Shown: positions 25,617 to 34,657, counted from the stretch's first letter. The stretch is 64,000 nucleotides of DNA from SIG440 sp045591035 (GCA_045591035.1 JAZNSG010000003.1:43326-107325); one strand, 5' to 3'. Translations and numbers: made by a program. Notes: generated from the letters alone by a model not told the origin.

Positions 25617-26608
25617 TGGAAAAAGCATTTGACAAACTTGTGGTTACAGAATCACCTCATAAAAGGCATAAAAATACCACTCAGGGAATTATGATGGATG
25701 TTGTTATTGCCCTGATACCCACTTTGCTCGCCGGTACAATCGTTTTTGGGTATCGTGCGGCTGTTCTGGCACTTGTGTGCGTTGCGTCTGCTGTTTTCTT
25801 TGAGTGGGGTTGGAACAAGCTTTTGAAAAGACCTTCAACAATTGGCGATTTCAGTGCGGTGGTTACCGGACTTTTACTTGCTCTTAATCTTCCTGCTTCT
25901 ATGCCGATTTGGATGGCGATTGTGGGTGTGTTTTTTGCTATTGTTATAGTGAAACAGTTTTTTGGCGGACTTGGACATAATTTTATGAATCCAGCCTTGG
26001 CTGCAAGGGCATTTCTGCTCACCTCATGGGCTCAACCTATGACAACCTGGCCTGAGCACTTTCCGTACAGAGGTGCGGATGCTGTTGCTCATGCGACTCC
26101 TCTTGCGCTACTTAAAAGTGGTGAAATGTCAGAAATGCCGGGACTTATGGATATGTTTCTGGGAAACATTTGCGGAAGCATAGGTGAGGTTTCTGCTCTT
26201 GCTATACTCATTGGCGGAGTTTATCTTCTTGTAAGAAAGGTTATAAGCATAAGGATTCCGCTGACCTATATTCTGACGGTGGCGGTTTTGACCTTCGTTT
26301 TTGGCGGGAAAGACGGACTTTTCACCGGAGAACCACTTTATCATATTTTTGCAGGTGGGTTGCTTCTTGGTGCGTTCTTTATGGCAACAGATTATGTTAC
26401 AACTCCATATACTCCAAAGGGTAAGATTGTTTTTGGGATAGGTTGTGGCGTGATTACGGTGGTTATTCGACTTTGGGGTGGTTATCCCGAAGGCGTTACT
26501 TATGCTGTGCTTCTTATGAATGCTGCGACGCCCTTGATTGACAAATTCACAGCTCCTCGCAGATTTGGTGAAGTAAAGTTTGAGAGAGGGGAGACAAAAA
26601 ATGCTTAA
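25616..26608 (+). CDS. rnfD: Rnf complex subunit RnfD
   Basis: A 330-aa integral membrane subunit with about nine or ten hydrophobic segments. The conserved MATDYVTTPYTPKG region is where RnfD/NqrB proteins carry covalent FMN on a threonine. The ATG shares its first base with the rnfC stop (TAATG), with GGAGGTGA upstream, so translation is probably coupled. A longer frame starting inside rnfC is an artefact. Confidence 0.95.
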   Translation: MEKAFDKLVVTESPHKRHKNTTQGIMMDVVIALIPTLLAGTIVFGYRAAVLALVCVASAVFFEWGWNKLLKRPSTIGDFSAVVTGLLLALNLPASMPIWMAIVGVFFAIVIVKQFFGGLGHNFMNPALAARAFLLTSWAQPMTTWPEHFPYRGADAVAHATPLALLKSGEMSEMPGLMDMFLGNICGSIGEVSALAILIGGVYLLVRKVISIRIPLTYILTVAVLTFVFGGKDGLFTGEPLYHIFAGGLLLGAFFMATDYVTTPYTPKGKIVFGIGCGVITVVIRLWGGYPEGVTYAVLLMNAATPLIDKFTAPRRFGEVKFERGETKNA

Positions 26609-27266
26609 TAAAGAAACAATTTTGGTGTCTCTGAAACTTTTTATAATTACAGCCATTGCGGCTCTTTGTCTTGCTGTAGTGAACAAGATTACATTCCCGA
26701 TTATTGAAGAAAACAGAGAATTGGCAGAAATTGAGGCACAGAAAGAGCTTTTGCCTGTGGCGGTTGAATTTAAAGAGAGTGAATTAATTGAAGCAAAGTC
26801 AGACACCGTGGAAATAGGGAAAATAAGTGTTGGACTTGATGATAAGAATGTGCCGGTTGGGTACGTTGTTACAGCCATTTCGAATGCTGCCTATGGCGGA
26901 GAAATAAAGGTTATGGTTGGTGTAGATAAAGAGGGTAGTGTTACTCGTGTGAAGATTGCAGAGTCTGCCGAAACACCCGGACTTGGAGCAAGGGCTTCGA
27001 AGCCTGAGTTTACCGACAAGTTTATCGGAGTAAACAGTGAGCTCAGGGTGGTAAAGGGTGAAGCCAAGGAAAATGAAATATCGGCAATATCAAGTGCTAC
27101 CATAACTTCAAAGGCGGTTACATCTTGCGTTAATGCTGCCATGGAGGTTGCTTTGGCGAAGGAAAAGGATTCAGCTTTGGCGGATACTGCTGAAAAAATG
27201 GAGCAGATAGAGAAAGAAACAAATAAACAGATTGCAGAGACAGAGGAAGGAGCGGATGAAGAATGA
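26601..27266 (+). CDS. rnfG: Rnf complex subunit RnfG
   Basis: A 221-aa subunit with one N-terminal membrane anchor and an FMN-binding domain. The flavinylation motif appears as SSATITS, with the last Thr of SSAT as the expected acceptor. The C terminus is a Glu/Lys-rich tail. The ATG at 26601 follows GAGGGGAGA and overlaps rnfD by 8 nt; the longer frame starts at TTG 26580. Confidence 0.95.
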   Translation: MLNKETILVSLKLFIITAIAALCLAVVNKITFPIIEENRELAEIEAQKELLPVAVEFKESELIEAKSDTVEIGKISVGLDDKNVPVGYVVTAISNAAYGGEIKVMVGVDKEGSVTRVKIAESAETPGLGARASKPEFTDKFIGVNSELRVVKGEAKENEISAISSATITSKAVTSCVNAAMEVALAKEKDSALADTAEKMEQIEKETNKQIAETEEGADEE

Positions 27267-27874
27267 AGAAAGCGTTTATGAACGGTTTGTTCAAAGAAAA
27301 CCCGACTTTCGTTTTGTTTTTGGGTATGTGCCCTACACTTGCAGTCACAACAAGTGCGGTGAATGCTGTGGGAATGGGACTTTCCACTATGGTGGTGCTG
27401 ATATTCTCTAATATTTTCATTTCTCTTCTCAGAAACTTTATTCCTGACAAGGTGAGAATTGCTGCGTATGTTGTTGTTATTGCGAGTTTTGTTACTGTGA
27501 TTGAAATGATACTTAAAGCGTATGCACAAAGTATATCTGAGTCTCTTGGAATATATATTCCACTTATTGTTGTGAACTGTATTATTCTTGGAAGAGCTGA
27601 AGCCTATGCTTCGAAAAATGGTCCGCTTAAATCTGCGGCGGACGGATTGGGTATGGGGCTTGGATTTACCGGGGCTTTAACTGTGATAGGTTCGTTGAGA
27701 GAGCTTTTCGGGGCAGGGACTGTTTTCGGTATCTCTGTTTTTGGAGACAGCTTCAGCCCGATGTCGATTATGATTATGCCCCCAGGCGCGTTTTTGATGC
27801 TTGGATTGGTTGTTATGGTCGTAAACAGTATTTCAAGTAAATTGAAGGAAGGGGAGAGCAAAATTGTTAAGTGA
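27263..27874 (+). CDS. rnfE: Rnf complex subunit RnfE
   Basis: A 203-aa membrane subunit with six predicted helices, showing the LGMCPTLAVTTSA block and LGRAEAYASKNG, both RnfE/NqrD hallmarks. It is homologous to RnfA, with which it forms the membrane iron-sulfur pair. The start overlaps the rnfG stop (ATGA). Confidence 0.95.
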   Translation: MKKAFMNGLFKENPTFVLFLGMCPTLAVTTSAVNAVGMGLSTMVVLIFSNIFISLLRNFIPDKVRIAAYVVVIASFVTVIEMILKAYAQSISESLGIYIPLIVVNCIILGRAEAYASKNGPLKSAADGLGMGLGFTGALTVIGSLRELFGAGTVFGISVFGDSFSPMSIMIMPPGAFLMLGLVVMVVNSISSKLKEGESKIVK

Positions 27875-28454
27875 GCTTCTTATTATAAGTATAACTGCAA
27901 TATTAATCCAGAATTTTGTTCTTGTTCAATTTCTTGGGATTTGTCCGTTTCTTGGAGTTTCGAAAAAGGTAGAGACTGCTTTGGGGATGGGATTTGCGGT
28001 TGTTTTCGTTATGGCGTGTGCTTCTGCAATAACCTGGGCTGTTCAACAGCTGCTGGTCCTTTTTAACATTGAATATCTTCAGACCATTGCGTTTATTTTG
28101 GTTATTGCGGTGCTTGTTCAGTTTGTTGAGATGTTTTTGCAGAAAGCTATCCCGTCTCTTTACAACTCATTGGGAATTTACCTGCCTCTTATAACCACCA
28201 ACTGTGCGGTTTTGGGCGTTGCGATAGTAAATATCACGAAATTTGGCGGTCAGGATTTCAGCTTTATTAAGTCGTTGGTTTACGGGACTGCTGCGGGGCT
28301 TGGATTTACTCTTGCCATTGTGCTTTTTGCAGGGGTTCGTGAGCGACTTGAAAGTTCGAATATACCCAAGTTTCTTAAGGGAATGCCCATAACTCTTATA
28401 ACGGCAAGTCTTTTGTCTGTGGCATTTATGGGATTTTCCGGACTTAATTTTTAG
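27864..28454 (+). CDS. rnfA: Rnf complex subunit RnfA
   Basis: A 196-aa six-helix membrane protein with FLGICPFLGVSKK and LPLITTNCAVLG, the conserved cysteine-bearing motifs of RnfA/NqrE. It starts with TTG after GGAAGGGGAGAG, overlapping rnfE by 11 nt. Confidence 0.95.
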   Translation: MLSELLIISITAILIQNFVLVQFLGICPFLGVSKKVETALGMGFAVVFVMACASAITWAVQQLLVLFNIEYLQTIAFILVIAVLVQFVEMFLQKAIPSLYNSLGIYLPLITTNCAVLGVAIVNITKFGGQDFSFIKSLVYGTAAGLGFTLAIVLFAGVRERLESSNIPKFLKGMPITLITASLLSVAFMGFSGLNF

Positions 28455-28469
28455 AGGGGAGGACTGACT

Positions 28470-29300
28470 GTGACTGAAATATTGTTGCCTGTTATTGCTA
28501 TAGGCGGTATGGGCTTGATTTTTGGGGCGTTGCTTTCAGTAGCTTCAAAGATTTTTGCCGTTGAGAAGGACGAAAGAATTCCTCAGATTACTGAACTTTT
28601 GCCGGGAGCAAACTGTGGCGGATGCGGGTTTGCAGGTTGTGGTGCTTATGCTGAAGCTGTTTGCAGGGGCGAAGCAGCCGTGAATTGCTGTCCTGTTGGT
28701 GGTGCTGAGGTTGCCGGTAGGATTGCTGAAATAATGGGCACTAAGATGGGAGAATGTGAGAAAATGGTTGCTTTTGTCATGTGTTCGGGCTCAAAGACAG
28801 GGGCAATCGATAGATATATTAATGATGATGCAAGGAGCTGTCATGCCGCAAATCGTCTTGGTGGCGGAATGAAAGGCTGTGAGTTCGGTTGTCTTGGACT
28901 TGGCTCGTGTGTGGAGAAGTGTCAGTTTGGTGCTTTGCATATTGTGGATGGGGTTGCAGTTGTTGACCGTGAGAAGTGTACAAATTGCGGAGCCTGTGTA
29001 AAAGAGTGTCCAAGAGGAATTATAAAAAGGGTTCCGTACAATGCAAGAGCTGAAATAAGATGTGCGTCAAAAGCCCACGGCAAAGTGGTAAGAGCGGTTT
29101 GTTCGGTTGGCTGTATCGGATGCGGAATTTGTGCAAAGACATGTGAAAAAGGCGCAATTTCAATTGAAAATAATCTTGCAGTTATGGATGTATCAAAATG
29201 TACAGGATGTGGGGATTGCGTGGAAAAATGTCCGAGAAACCTGATAGCTATTTTCAAAGAACCTGAAATCCAGGTTGCAAGACGAGCTGTTAAAAAGTAA
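28470..29300 (+). CDS. rnfB: Rnf complex subunit RnfB
   Basis: The ferredoxin-accepting subunit. The 276-aa protein has one N-terminal membrane helix, a CGGCGFAGC iron-sulfur domain, then a cysteine cluster near CEFGCLGLGSCVEKC and three ferredoxin-type motifs (CTNCGACVKECP, CIGCGICAKTC, CTGCGDCVEKCP). It starts with GTG after GGGGAGG. It completes rnfCDGEAB, the Clostridial order; the coupling ion (Na+ or H+) cannot be read from sequence. Confidence 0.95.
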   Translation: MTEILLPVIAIGGMGLIFGALLSVASKIFAVEKDERIPQITELLPGANCGGCGFAGCGAYAEAVCRGEAAVNCCPVGGAEVAGRIAEIMGTKMGECEKMVAFVMCSGSKTGAIDRYINDDARSCHAANRLGGGMKGCEFGCLGLGSCVEKCQFGALHIVDGVAVVDREKCTNCGACVKECPRGIIKRVPYNARAEIRCASKAHGKVVRAVCSVGCIGCGICAKTCEKGAISIENNLAVMDVSKCTGCGDCVEKCPRNLIAIFKEPEIQVARRAVKK

Positions 29301-29327
29301 TAAAAATGGATATTTAAAAACAATGAA

Positions 29328-29370
29328 AAAGGTAAAATTCATCGTTGGATGAATTTTACCTTTGTTTTTT
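29328..29370. terminator. Bidirectional terminator of rnf operon
   Basis: A 16-bp perfect stem, AAAGGTAAAATTCATC with its complement around GTTG, is followed by GTTTTTTT on the plus strand and by TTGTTTTT on the minus strand. It overlaps the last codons and the stop of the DUF6472 gene. Confidence 0.92.
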
Positions 29371-29532
29371 TACTACGGCGTATTCGTCACCGTCTTGCCA
29401 GAAGGGACAGTCAAAGTCGCTTCCGCTCAAAAACTTTTGCATCTCGTCTTCGTCAAGGTCAACTGCACAAACATAACATTCAAAGTATTCATCATATTCA
29501 TAGTTCGCACAGGTTTCGCAATTTGTTGACAT
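29356..29532 (-). CDS. Small Cys-rich DUF6472-like protein
   Basis: A 58-aa protein starting MSTNCETCANYEYDEYFECY, with five cysteines (positions 5, 8, 19, 22, 42), many acidic residues, and a DCPFWQDGDEYAVVKKQ ending. This matches my recollection of DUF6472, a Clostridia family of unknown function that looks like a small metal-binding knuckle. Its promoter is well formed, and its 3' end lies inside the shared terminator stem. Confidence 0.82.
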   Translation of the reverse strand: MSTNCETCANYEYDEYFECYVCAVDLDEDEMQKFLSGSDFDCPFWQDGDEYAVVKKQR

Positions 29533-29575
29533 AGCATCACCATCATTTCAAGGGAATTTTTCTGAGTTATGCATT

Positions 29576-29604
29576 ATTTTAACATCGGATTCTTAAAATG
29601 TCAA
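29576..29604 (-). promoter_or_regulatory. Promoter of the DUF6472 gene
   Basis: On the minus strand TTGACA (29604-29599) and TAAAAT (29581-29576) are 17 bp apart, about 45 bp before the start. Confidence 0.82.
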
Positions 29605-29691
29605 TTAGTTAGTAATATGCCAGGTCTTGTCCGCATATATTTGTTTTGAGAAACACATATTTGACAACGGACAAAGGAGAGAGTTTGTGTT

Positions 29692-32319
29692 ATGAAAAGT
29701 GTGAGGGGTCTGAGTGAACAAGAAGTAAAACAGTCAATAGAAGAAATGGGTACAAATGCGTTAAGCAAAAGGCCTCGAAAAACTTTTCTTCAAAAATATT
29801 TTGAGAAGTTTGATGACCCTATCATAATTATTTTGCTTGTGGCTTTAGGGGTAAACGTAGTATTTACTTTTTTTGGCAAGGTGGATTGGTTTGAGTGCCT
29901 TGGAATATTTTTGTCTGTACTCATTGCAACCGTTGTGGGAGCACTTTCTGAGTATAAAAATGAAGAGCAATTCCAAAATATTCAGGAGCAGGCTTCTAAT
30001 ATAAGGTGTAAAGTTTATCGGGACGGAGTTCTTTTTGATTTGGGAATTGAAGAAATTGTGACAGGGGACTATGTGCTTCTTCAAACGGGGGATTTAATCC
30101 CTGCGGACGGCAAGGTGTATGATGGGAGTATATCTGTGGATCAATCGGCTTTGACAGGAGAGAGCAAAGAGGTAAAAAAGCTATCTCGGGCTCAAGGTAA
30201 TGAGGCAGAGTCGAAAACAGTTGACTTTTGGGATGACAGCAGTTTGTTCCGAGGAACGGTGGTATGCAATGGTCAGTGCATCCTCAGGGTAACTTGTGTG
30301 GGAGACAAGACGGTTTATGGTAGGATGAGCTTTGATACCAAGGAAGATGAAAGACAAAGTCCACTGCAGGTGAAGCTTTCGGCGTTGGCTAAAAAGATAA
30401 GTGTTTTTGGATACATAGGCGCTTTTTTGGTGGTTGCAATTTATATGTTTAACCAAATATTTGCTCGGGGCGTTAGTCTGGCTGAGGCGGGGGTATATTT
30501 TTCGGATGGATTTCAGGTTTTTTCTGATTTGATACAAGCTCTGATAATGGGGATAACGGTTATTGTTGTTTGTGTTCCGGAAGGATTGCCCCTTATGATT
30601 GCCATAGTGTGTTCACTGAATATGAAAAAAATGATGAAGGAGAATGTTCTTGTCAGAAAGCTTATTGGAATTGAAACAGCGGGGAACATAGATATCCTTT
30701 TCACAGACAAGACGGGAACAATTACCTGTGGACGGCTTAAGGCAACAAGCTTTACAGACGGTGCGGGGAAAATGACAACTGACTTTTCGACATTGAGCCA
30801 CGAAATAAAGGAGCTTTTAGGTGTTTCCGTGGTTTATAATTCTGCGGCATTCCTTTCTGACGGAAAGGCTATTGGAGGTAACGCCACAGAGAGAGCTTTG
30901 CTTGAAATGTCCCTGGAGTTTGGTATTAAAGTGCCACAGTTGACGGTGAAGAATGAAGAACTGTTCTCATCTGACCGAAAATATTCAGCAGCGGAGGTGG
31001 AAGGTATATTTTCGGGGGTTTTAGTTAAGGGAGCTCCCGAGAAGATTCTTGAGAAATGCAAATATTTTTATGGTGGAAACGGAGAAAAAATAGTTCTTGA
31101 AAATAAACAAACTCTTTCCGATGCTATAACGGCGCTGGCAGAGAAAAGCATACGGGTTTTGGCTGTGGCAACAGGAGAAAGCTTTGAAAAAGATATTCTG
31201 CCGGATGATTTGACATTGGTGGGACTTATTGGTATACGAGATGAATTGAGAATGGGCGTTTTGGCTTCGGTCCGGGAAATGAAACGGGCAGGAATTCAGG
31301 TTGTTATGATAACAGGGGACAAAAAGGAGACGGCACTTGCCATAGCAAAGGAATCAGGGATAACGGGCAGTCCTGAGGATTTGGTTATTACCTCAGAGGA
31401 ACTTGGCGAGATGGATGATGCAGAATTGGGGAGAGTGTTGCCGAGACTTCGCGTGGTTGCCAGAGCGCTACCTACGGATAAGAGCAGGCTTGTCAGGGTT
31501 GCCCAAAATCAAGGGATGGTTGCGGGAATGACGGGAGACGGTGCAAATGACCTGACGGCACTTCGCACAGCTGATGTCGGATTTGCTATGGGTGGTGGTG
31601 CTGAGATTGCCAAGGAAGCGGGAGACATAGTTATACTTGATGATAATTTTTCGTCAATAAAAAAAGCTGTTCTTTATGGACGGACAATATATAAAAGTAT
31701 AAAAAAGTTTATTATGTTTCAGATGACAATAAATATTGCTGCAGTGGCGGTAAATATTTTGGGACCGATTGTTGGTATTGATAAACCTCTCGGCATAACA
31801 CAGATGTTTTGGGTTAATCTCGTTATGGACACTTTGGCTGCAATTGCTTTTGGCGGCGAGGCGGCTCTTCCCAGGTATTTGCTTGAAAAACCAATACGCC
31901 GCAAAACGGACATTATAGACAAGAATATGTGGAGCGGAATTATAATAAATTCGCTTTTTATCTCTTCGGTGAGTCTTTTTATGTTTGTGTCACAGGATTT
32001 GCATTATGCATTTCGCAGTGCTCAGGCTGATAAGATATTTTATACAGGGTATTTCAGTTATTTTGTATTCTCTTGTATCTTCAATGCGTTTAACACGAGA
32101 ACAGATTCAATTGACTTAGCGGACCATATCTCTCTTAACAAACCATTTTTGTTTATAATACTGCTCATCTGTGTTGTTCAGGTGCTTATGACTTATTTTG
32201 GAGGTGCAGTATTGGGAACAGCCGGACTTGCTATAGATGAGTGGGTAGTTGTGATTGTTATGGCGCTTTTGATTATACCCGTAGATATACTAAGAAAACT
32301 CGTTTTAAACAGATTTTAG
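29692..32319 (+). CDS. Calcium-type P-type ATPase (PMCA-like)
   Basis: An 875-aa cation pump of the P2 class. It has the N-terminal cation-ATPase segment, the actuator motif TGES, PEGLP in M4 (ion site), the phosphorylation site Asp339 in DKTGT, and MTGDGANDLTAL. About ten membrane helices are present, and the layout resembles PMCA-type calcium pumps of Clostridia, exporting Ca2+ from the cytoplasm. The start follows AAGGAGAG. No -10/-35 pair is obvious; a 7-bp inverted repeat (29627-29633 with 29668-29674) borders the ribosome site. Confidence 0.9.
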   Translation: MKSVRGLSEQEVKQSIEEMGTNALSKRPRKTFLQKYFEKFDDPIIIILLVALGVNVVFTFFGKVDWFECLGIFLSVLIATVVGALSEYKNEEQFQNIQEQASNIRCKVYRDGVLFDLGIEEIVTGDYVLLQTGDLIPADGKVYDGSISVDQSALTGESKEVKKLSRAQGNEAESKTVDFWDDSSLFRGTVVCNGQCILRVTCVGDKTVYGRMSFDTKEDERQSPLQVKLSALAKKISVFGYIGAFLVVAIYMFNQIFARGVSLAEAGVYFSDGFQVFSDLIQALIMGITVIVVCVPEGLPLMIAIVCSLNMKKMMKENVLVRKLIGIETAGNIDILFTDKTGTITCGRLKATSFTDGAGKMTTDFSTLSHEIKELLGVSVVYNSAAFLSDGKAIGGNATERALLEMSLEFGIKVPQLTVKNEELFSSDRKYSAAEVEGIFSGVLVKGAPEKILEKCKYFYGGNGEKIVLENKQTLSDAITALAEKSIRVLAVATGESFEKDILPDDLTLVGLIGIRDELRMGVLASVREMKRAGIQVVMITGDKKETALAIAKESGITGSPEDLVITSEELGEMDDAELGRVLPRLRVVARALPTDKSRLVRVAQNQGMVAGMTGDGANDLTALRTADVGFAMGGGAEIAKEAGDIVILDDNFSSIKKAVLYGRTIYKSIKKFIMFQMTINIAAVAVNILGPIVGIDKPLGITQMFWVNLVMDTLAAIAFGGEAALPRYLLEKPIRRKTDIIDKNMWSGIIINSLFISSVSLFMFVSQDLHYAFRSAQADKIFYTGYFSYFVFSCIFNAFNTRTDSIDLADHISLNKPFLFIILLICVVQVLMTYFGGAVLGTAGLAIDEWVVVIVMALLIIPVDILRKLVLNRF

Positions 32320-32323
32320 AAAT

Positions 32324-33220
32324 TTATACTCCGCTTAAATCAAAAGGCGGGGTATATTTTTTGTCGGCACTGCTTCGGTTCTGGATGAAGGCTGAGTCGA
32401 ATCCAAGGCTGAGAGCGGTGTCGATTGCAAAATTATATTCAAAGGTGGTCAGCTTTCGGTTTAATTCCGGGTGGGTTTTAAGCAGATTGTCATTTGGAGT
32501 ATACTGACTCATAAGGCTGAGAACAAAGTCTTTCGGCTCAAAATTTTCGCGAAGAACCTTTAAAACCTTTTCTGAGTCAAGCCGACAGCCGGGTAGACAA
32601 AGGTGCCTTATTATTGTTCCGGACTGCATGATGCCGTCCTTGGAATACACAGGAGTGCCTGTTTGCCGAATCATTTCTCTTATGGCTGAAAGTGCCTTAG
32701 GGAAATAGTTTTCGGCATGACTGTATTTTTTTGACAGTTCGCAGCTAAAGTATTTCAGGTCAGTCAGATATATGTCAATATAGCCTTTGAGAGAGGCTAT
32801 GGTTTCTGCTTTTTCGTATCCTCCCGTATTATAAACAAAAGGAATTTTAATTTTGTCTTTGCAAAGGTCGATTGCTTCTTTTATTTGGGGGATATATGGG
32901 GTTGGGGAAACAAGATTTATGTTGTGGGCTCCCATTTTCTGGAGCTGACAAAAAATTTCAGCCAGTCTATTGATGGAGACTTCTTTTCCAAAGCCACCCA
33001 TGCTTATGTCGTTATTCTGACAATAAACACAATGCAGATTGCAACCGCTGAAAAATACAGTACCACTACCTTTTTCTCCGCTGATACAAGGTTCTTCCCA
33101 AAAATGAAGAGAGCTGCGTGCGATTTTCGGGAAAAGCCCCGCTTTGCAAAAACCGACGCTTTGGGTTCGGTTTGCACCACATTCTCTGGGGCAAAGAACA
33201 CAATTTTTAAGCTCATCCAT
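32324..33220 (-). CDS. PflX-like radical SAM protein
   Basis: A 298-aa radical SAM enzyme related to pyruvate-formate-lyase activases (COG1313/PflX type). The N terminus has CVLCPRECGANR, an extra cysteine motif of this family, followed by the SAM-cluster motif CNLHCVYC. The substrate is unknown, and no glycyl-radical enzyme is nearby. The start is the ATG at 33220 after AAGGAG; the longer frame starts at TTG within that site. Confidence 0.87.
   Translation of the reverse strand: MDELKNCVLCPRECGANRTQSVGFCKAGLFPKIARSSLHFWEEPCISGEKGSGTVFFSGCNLHCVYCQNNDISMGGFGKEVSINRLAEIFCQLQKMGAHNINLVSPTPYIPQIKEAIDLCKDKIKIPFVYNTGGYEKAETIASLKGYIDIYLTDLKYFSCELSKKYSHAENYFPKALSAIREMIRQTGTPVYSKDGIMQSGTIIRHLCLPGCRLDSEKVLKVLRENFEPKDFVLSLMSQYTPNDNLLKTHPELNRKLTTFEYNFAIDTALSLGFDSAFIQNRSSADKKYTPPFDLSGV
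32325..32362. terminator. Bidirectional terminator
   Basis: A roughly 12-bp stem TATACTCCGCTT / AAGGCGGGGTATA is followed by TTTTTT. It lies between the converging ATPase and radical SAM genes and covers the end of the latter. Confidence 0.8.
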
Positions 33221-33241
33221 ATTATCAACTCCTTGCAAATC

Positions 33242-33270
33242 ATTGTATCACGCAGAAAGGTATTTGTCCA
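33242..33270 (-). promoter_or_regulatory. Promoter of the radical SAM gene
   Basis: On the minus strand TGGACA (33270-33265) and TACAAT (33247-33242) are 17 bp apart, about 20 bp from the start codon. Confidence 0.65.
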
Positions 33271-33315
33271 TAAGTGAAATATCAACTCTGTTGATGTGAA
33301 CTGTTTTACTATGCT

Positions 33316-33354
33316 AAAAAAGCATCAATCTTGTATCAAGATTGATGCTTTTTT
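33316..33354 (-). terminator. Terminator of tRNA-Ala
   Basis: An 18-bp stem, AAAAAAGCATCAATCTTG with its complement around a 3-nt loop, starts 3 nt after the tRNA CCA end. The minus-strand side ends in a T run. Confidence 0.9.
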
Positions 33355-33356
33355 TC

Positions 33357-33432
33357 TGGTGGAGATGAGGAGAATCGAACTCCTGACCCCCTGCTTGCAA
33401 GGCAGGTGCTCTCCCAGCTGAGCTACACCCCC
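33357..33432 (-). tRNA. tRNA-Ala (anticodon TGC)
   Basis: A 76-nt cloverleaf on the minus strand: acceptor GGGGGTG pairs with CATCTCC (two G-U pairs), D arm AGCTCAGCTGGGAGAGCA, anticodon stem CTGCC/with loop CTTGCAA giving TGC, T arm AGGAGTTCGATTCTCCT, and an encoded CCA. It has its own promoter and terminator and is not part of an rRNA operon here. Confidence 0.96.
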
Positions 33433-33444
33433 AGGAACAAATGT

Positions 33445-33473
33445 ATTATATCACATAGTTTTCCTTTTGTAAA
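33445..33473 (-). promoter_or_regulatory. tRNA-Ala promoter
   Basis: On the minus strand TTTACA (33473-33468) and TATAAT (33450-33445) are 17 bp apart, 12 bp before the tRNA. Confidence 0.82.
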
Positions 33474-33553
33474 GACTTATTTAATAAAATTTTTCCGAAT
33501 GAATAAAGGTCAATATGAACAAAAAACAAAAGGATTTTTGAATAGATATACTA

Positions 33554-33582
33554 TAGACAAACAAGCGAATTAGAGGTATAAT
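33554..33582 (+). promoter_or_regulatory. Promoter of the glycan cluster
   Basis: TAGACA (33554-33559) and TATAAT (33577-33582) are 17 bp apart, 52 bp before the first glycosyltransferase. No other promoter was seen up to 40.3 kb. Confidence 0.65.
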
Positions 33583-33634
33583 AAAATAGTATATGTATGC
33601 GAAGGTTTAACCTGAAAAGAAAGGTGGTATATAT

Positions 33635-34630
33635 TTGCCTGTATTTAGTGTTATAGTGCCTGTTTACAAGGTTGAAAAATATATTGACAGGTGTGTCAAG
33701 AGTCTTATGGACCAAACCTTTTCGGATATCGAAATAATTCTTGTTGATGATGGTTCCCCTGATAATTGTGGCAAAATGTGCGATGAATATGCATCCAAGG
33801 ACGCAAGAGTCAAGGTTATACATAAAGAAAATGGTGGTGTCACATTGGCAAGACGTTCGGGTACGGAGGCGTCTTCAGGAGAGTATATATCGTATGTTGA
33901 TGGCGATGACTGGGTTGATGAACGGTATTTTGAGAAGTTTTATGATATAGTAAAAAAACATAATCCGGATATTGTGTTTTGTGGGGCGGTCTGGGCGTAC
34001 GAAGACAGATTTGTTGAAGAAAAGTTCAATTGCTCATCCGGACATTACTGCCGACAAGATATAGAAGAAAAGGTTTTTCCTATATTGATAGAAACATGTG
34101 AGGACAGAAGTTTCCGGGCAAGTATGTGGGGGGCGGTACTTAAAAGGGAGAAATATTCGGATTCATATTGGAATGTTGACTCTGAGATAAAAATTGGTGA
34201 GGACCAGGCATTTATTAAACCCTGCGTTTTCTCAGCAGAGTCTATGTATGTTATGGATGATTGTCTCTATTTTTATCGCCAAAATCCAACTTCTGTAACC
34301 AAAAACAAGAAATGTCGGAACTTTGAAGAACCACTTCTGATTTCTAAGCACATAGAGGGCAGGATAAATATTGACATGGCAGATTTTAAAAAGCAGCTTT
34401 ACAGATATACGGTACACAATTTGTTTAATGTGGCATATACACAGTTCAATCAGAAAAAACCCTACAGGGAAATAGTCAGAGAAATAAGAAAGCAGCTCAA
34501 AAGACCATATTATGCCGAAGCAATAGCAAAAGCGGAGTTCAGATTTGGGACAAAAGGATATTTTGCACTTTGGGCCATTAGGTTAAGGTGCTATCCTTTG
34601 TTGTTTTTGTACTGTAAGTTGGGGAAATAA
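33635..34630 (+). CDS. Family 2 glycosyltransferase
   Basis: A 331-aa GT-A fold transferase starting FSVIVPVYKVEKYIDRCVKS, with the nucleotide-sugar acidic pair VDDGS and a DGDDW (DxD-type) motif near residue 90. It would add one sugar to a lipid-linked glycan; donor and acceptor are unknown. It starts with TTG, nine bases after AAAGGTGG, and is the first gene of a five-gene surface polysaccharide cluster on the plus strand. Confidence 0.9.
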   Translation: MPVFSVIVPVYKVEKYIDRCVKSLMDQTFSDIEIILVDDGSPDNCGKMCDEYASKDARVKVIHKENGGVTLARRSGTEASSGEYISYVDGDDWVDERYFEKFYDIVKKHNPDIVFCGAVWAYEDRFVEEKFNCSSGHYCRQDIEEKVFPILIETCEDRSFRASMWGAVLKREKYSDSYWNVDSEIKIGEDQAFIKPCVFSAESMYVMDDCLYFYRQNPTSVTKNKKCRNFEEPLLISKHIEGRINIDMADFKKQLYRYTVHNLFNVAYTQFNQKKPYREIVREIRKQLKRPYYAEAIAKAEFRFGTKGYFALWAIRLRCYPLLFLYCKLGK

Positions 34631-34657
34631 TAGGAAAGAGTTGTTGAGGTGATTGGC

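Noticed and set aside
26129..26878. 249-aa reverse-strand frame across rnfD and rnfG
   Set aside because: Antisense to two conserved genes with correct overlaps; no independent evidence.
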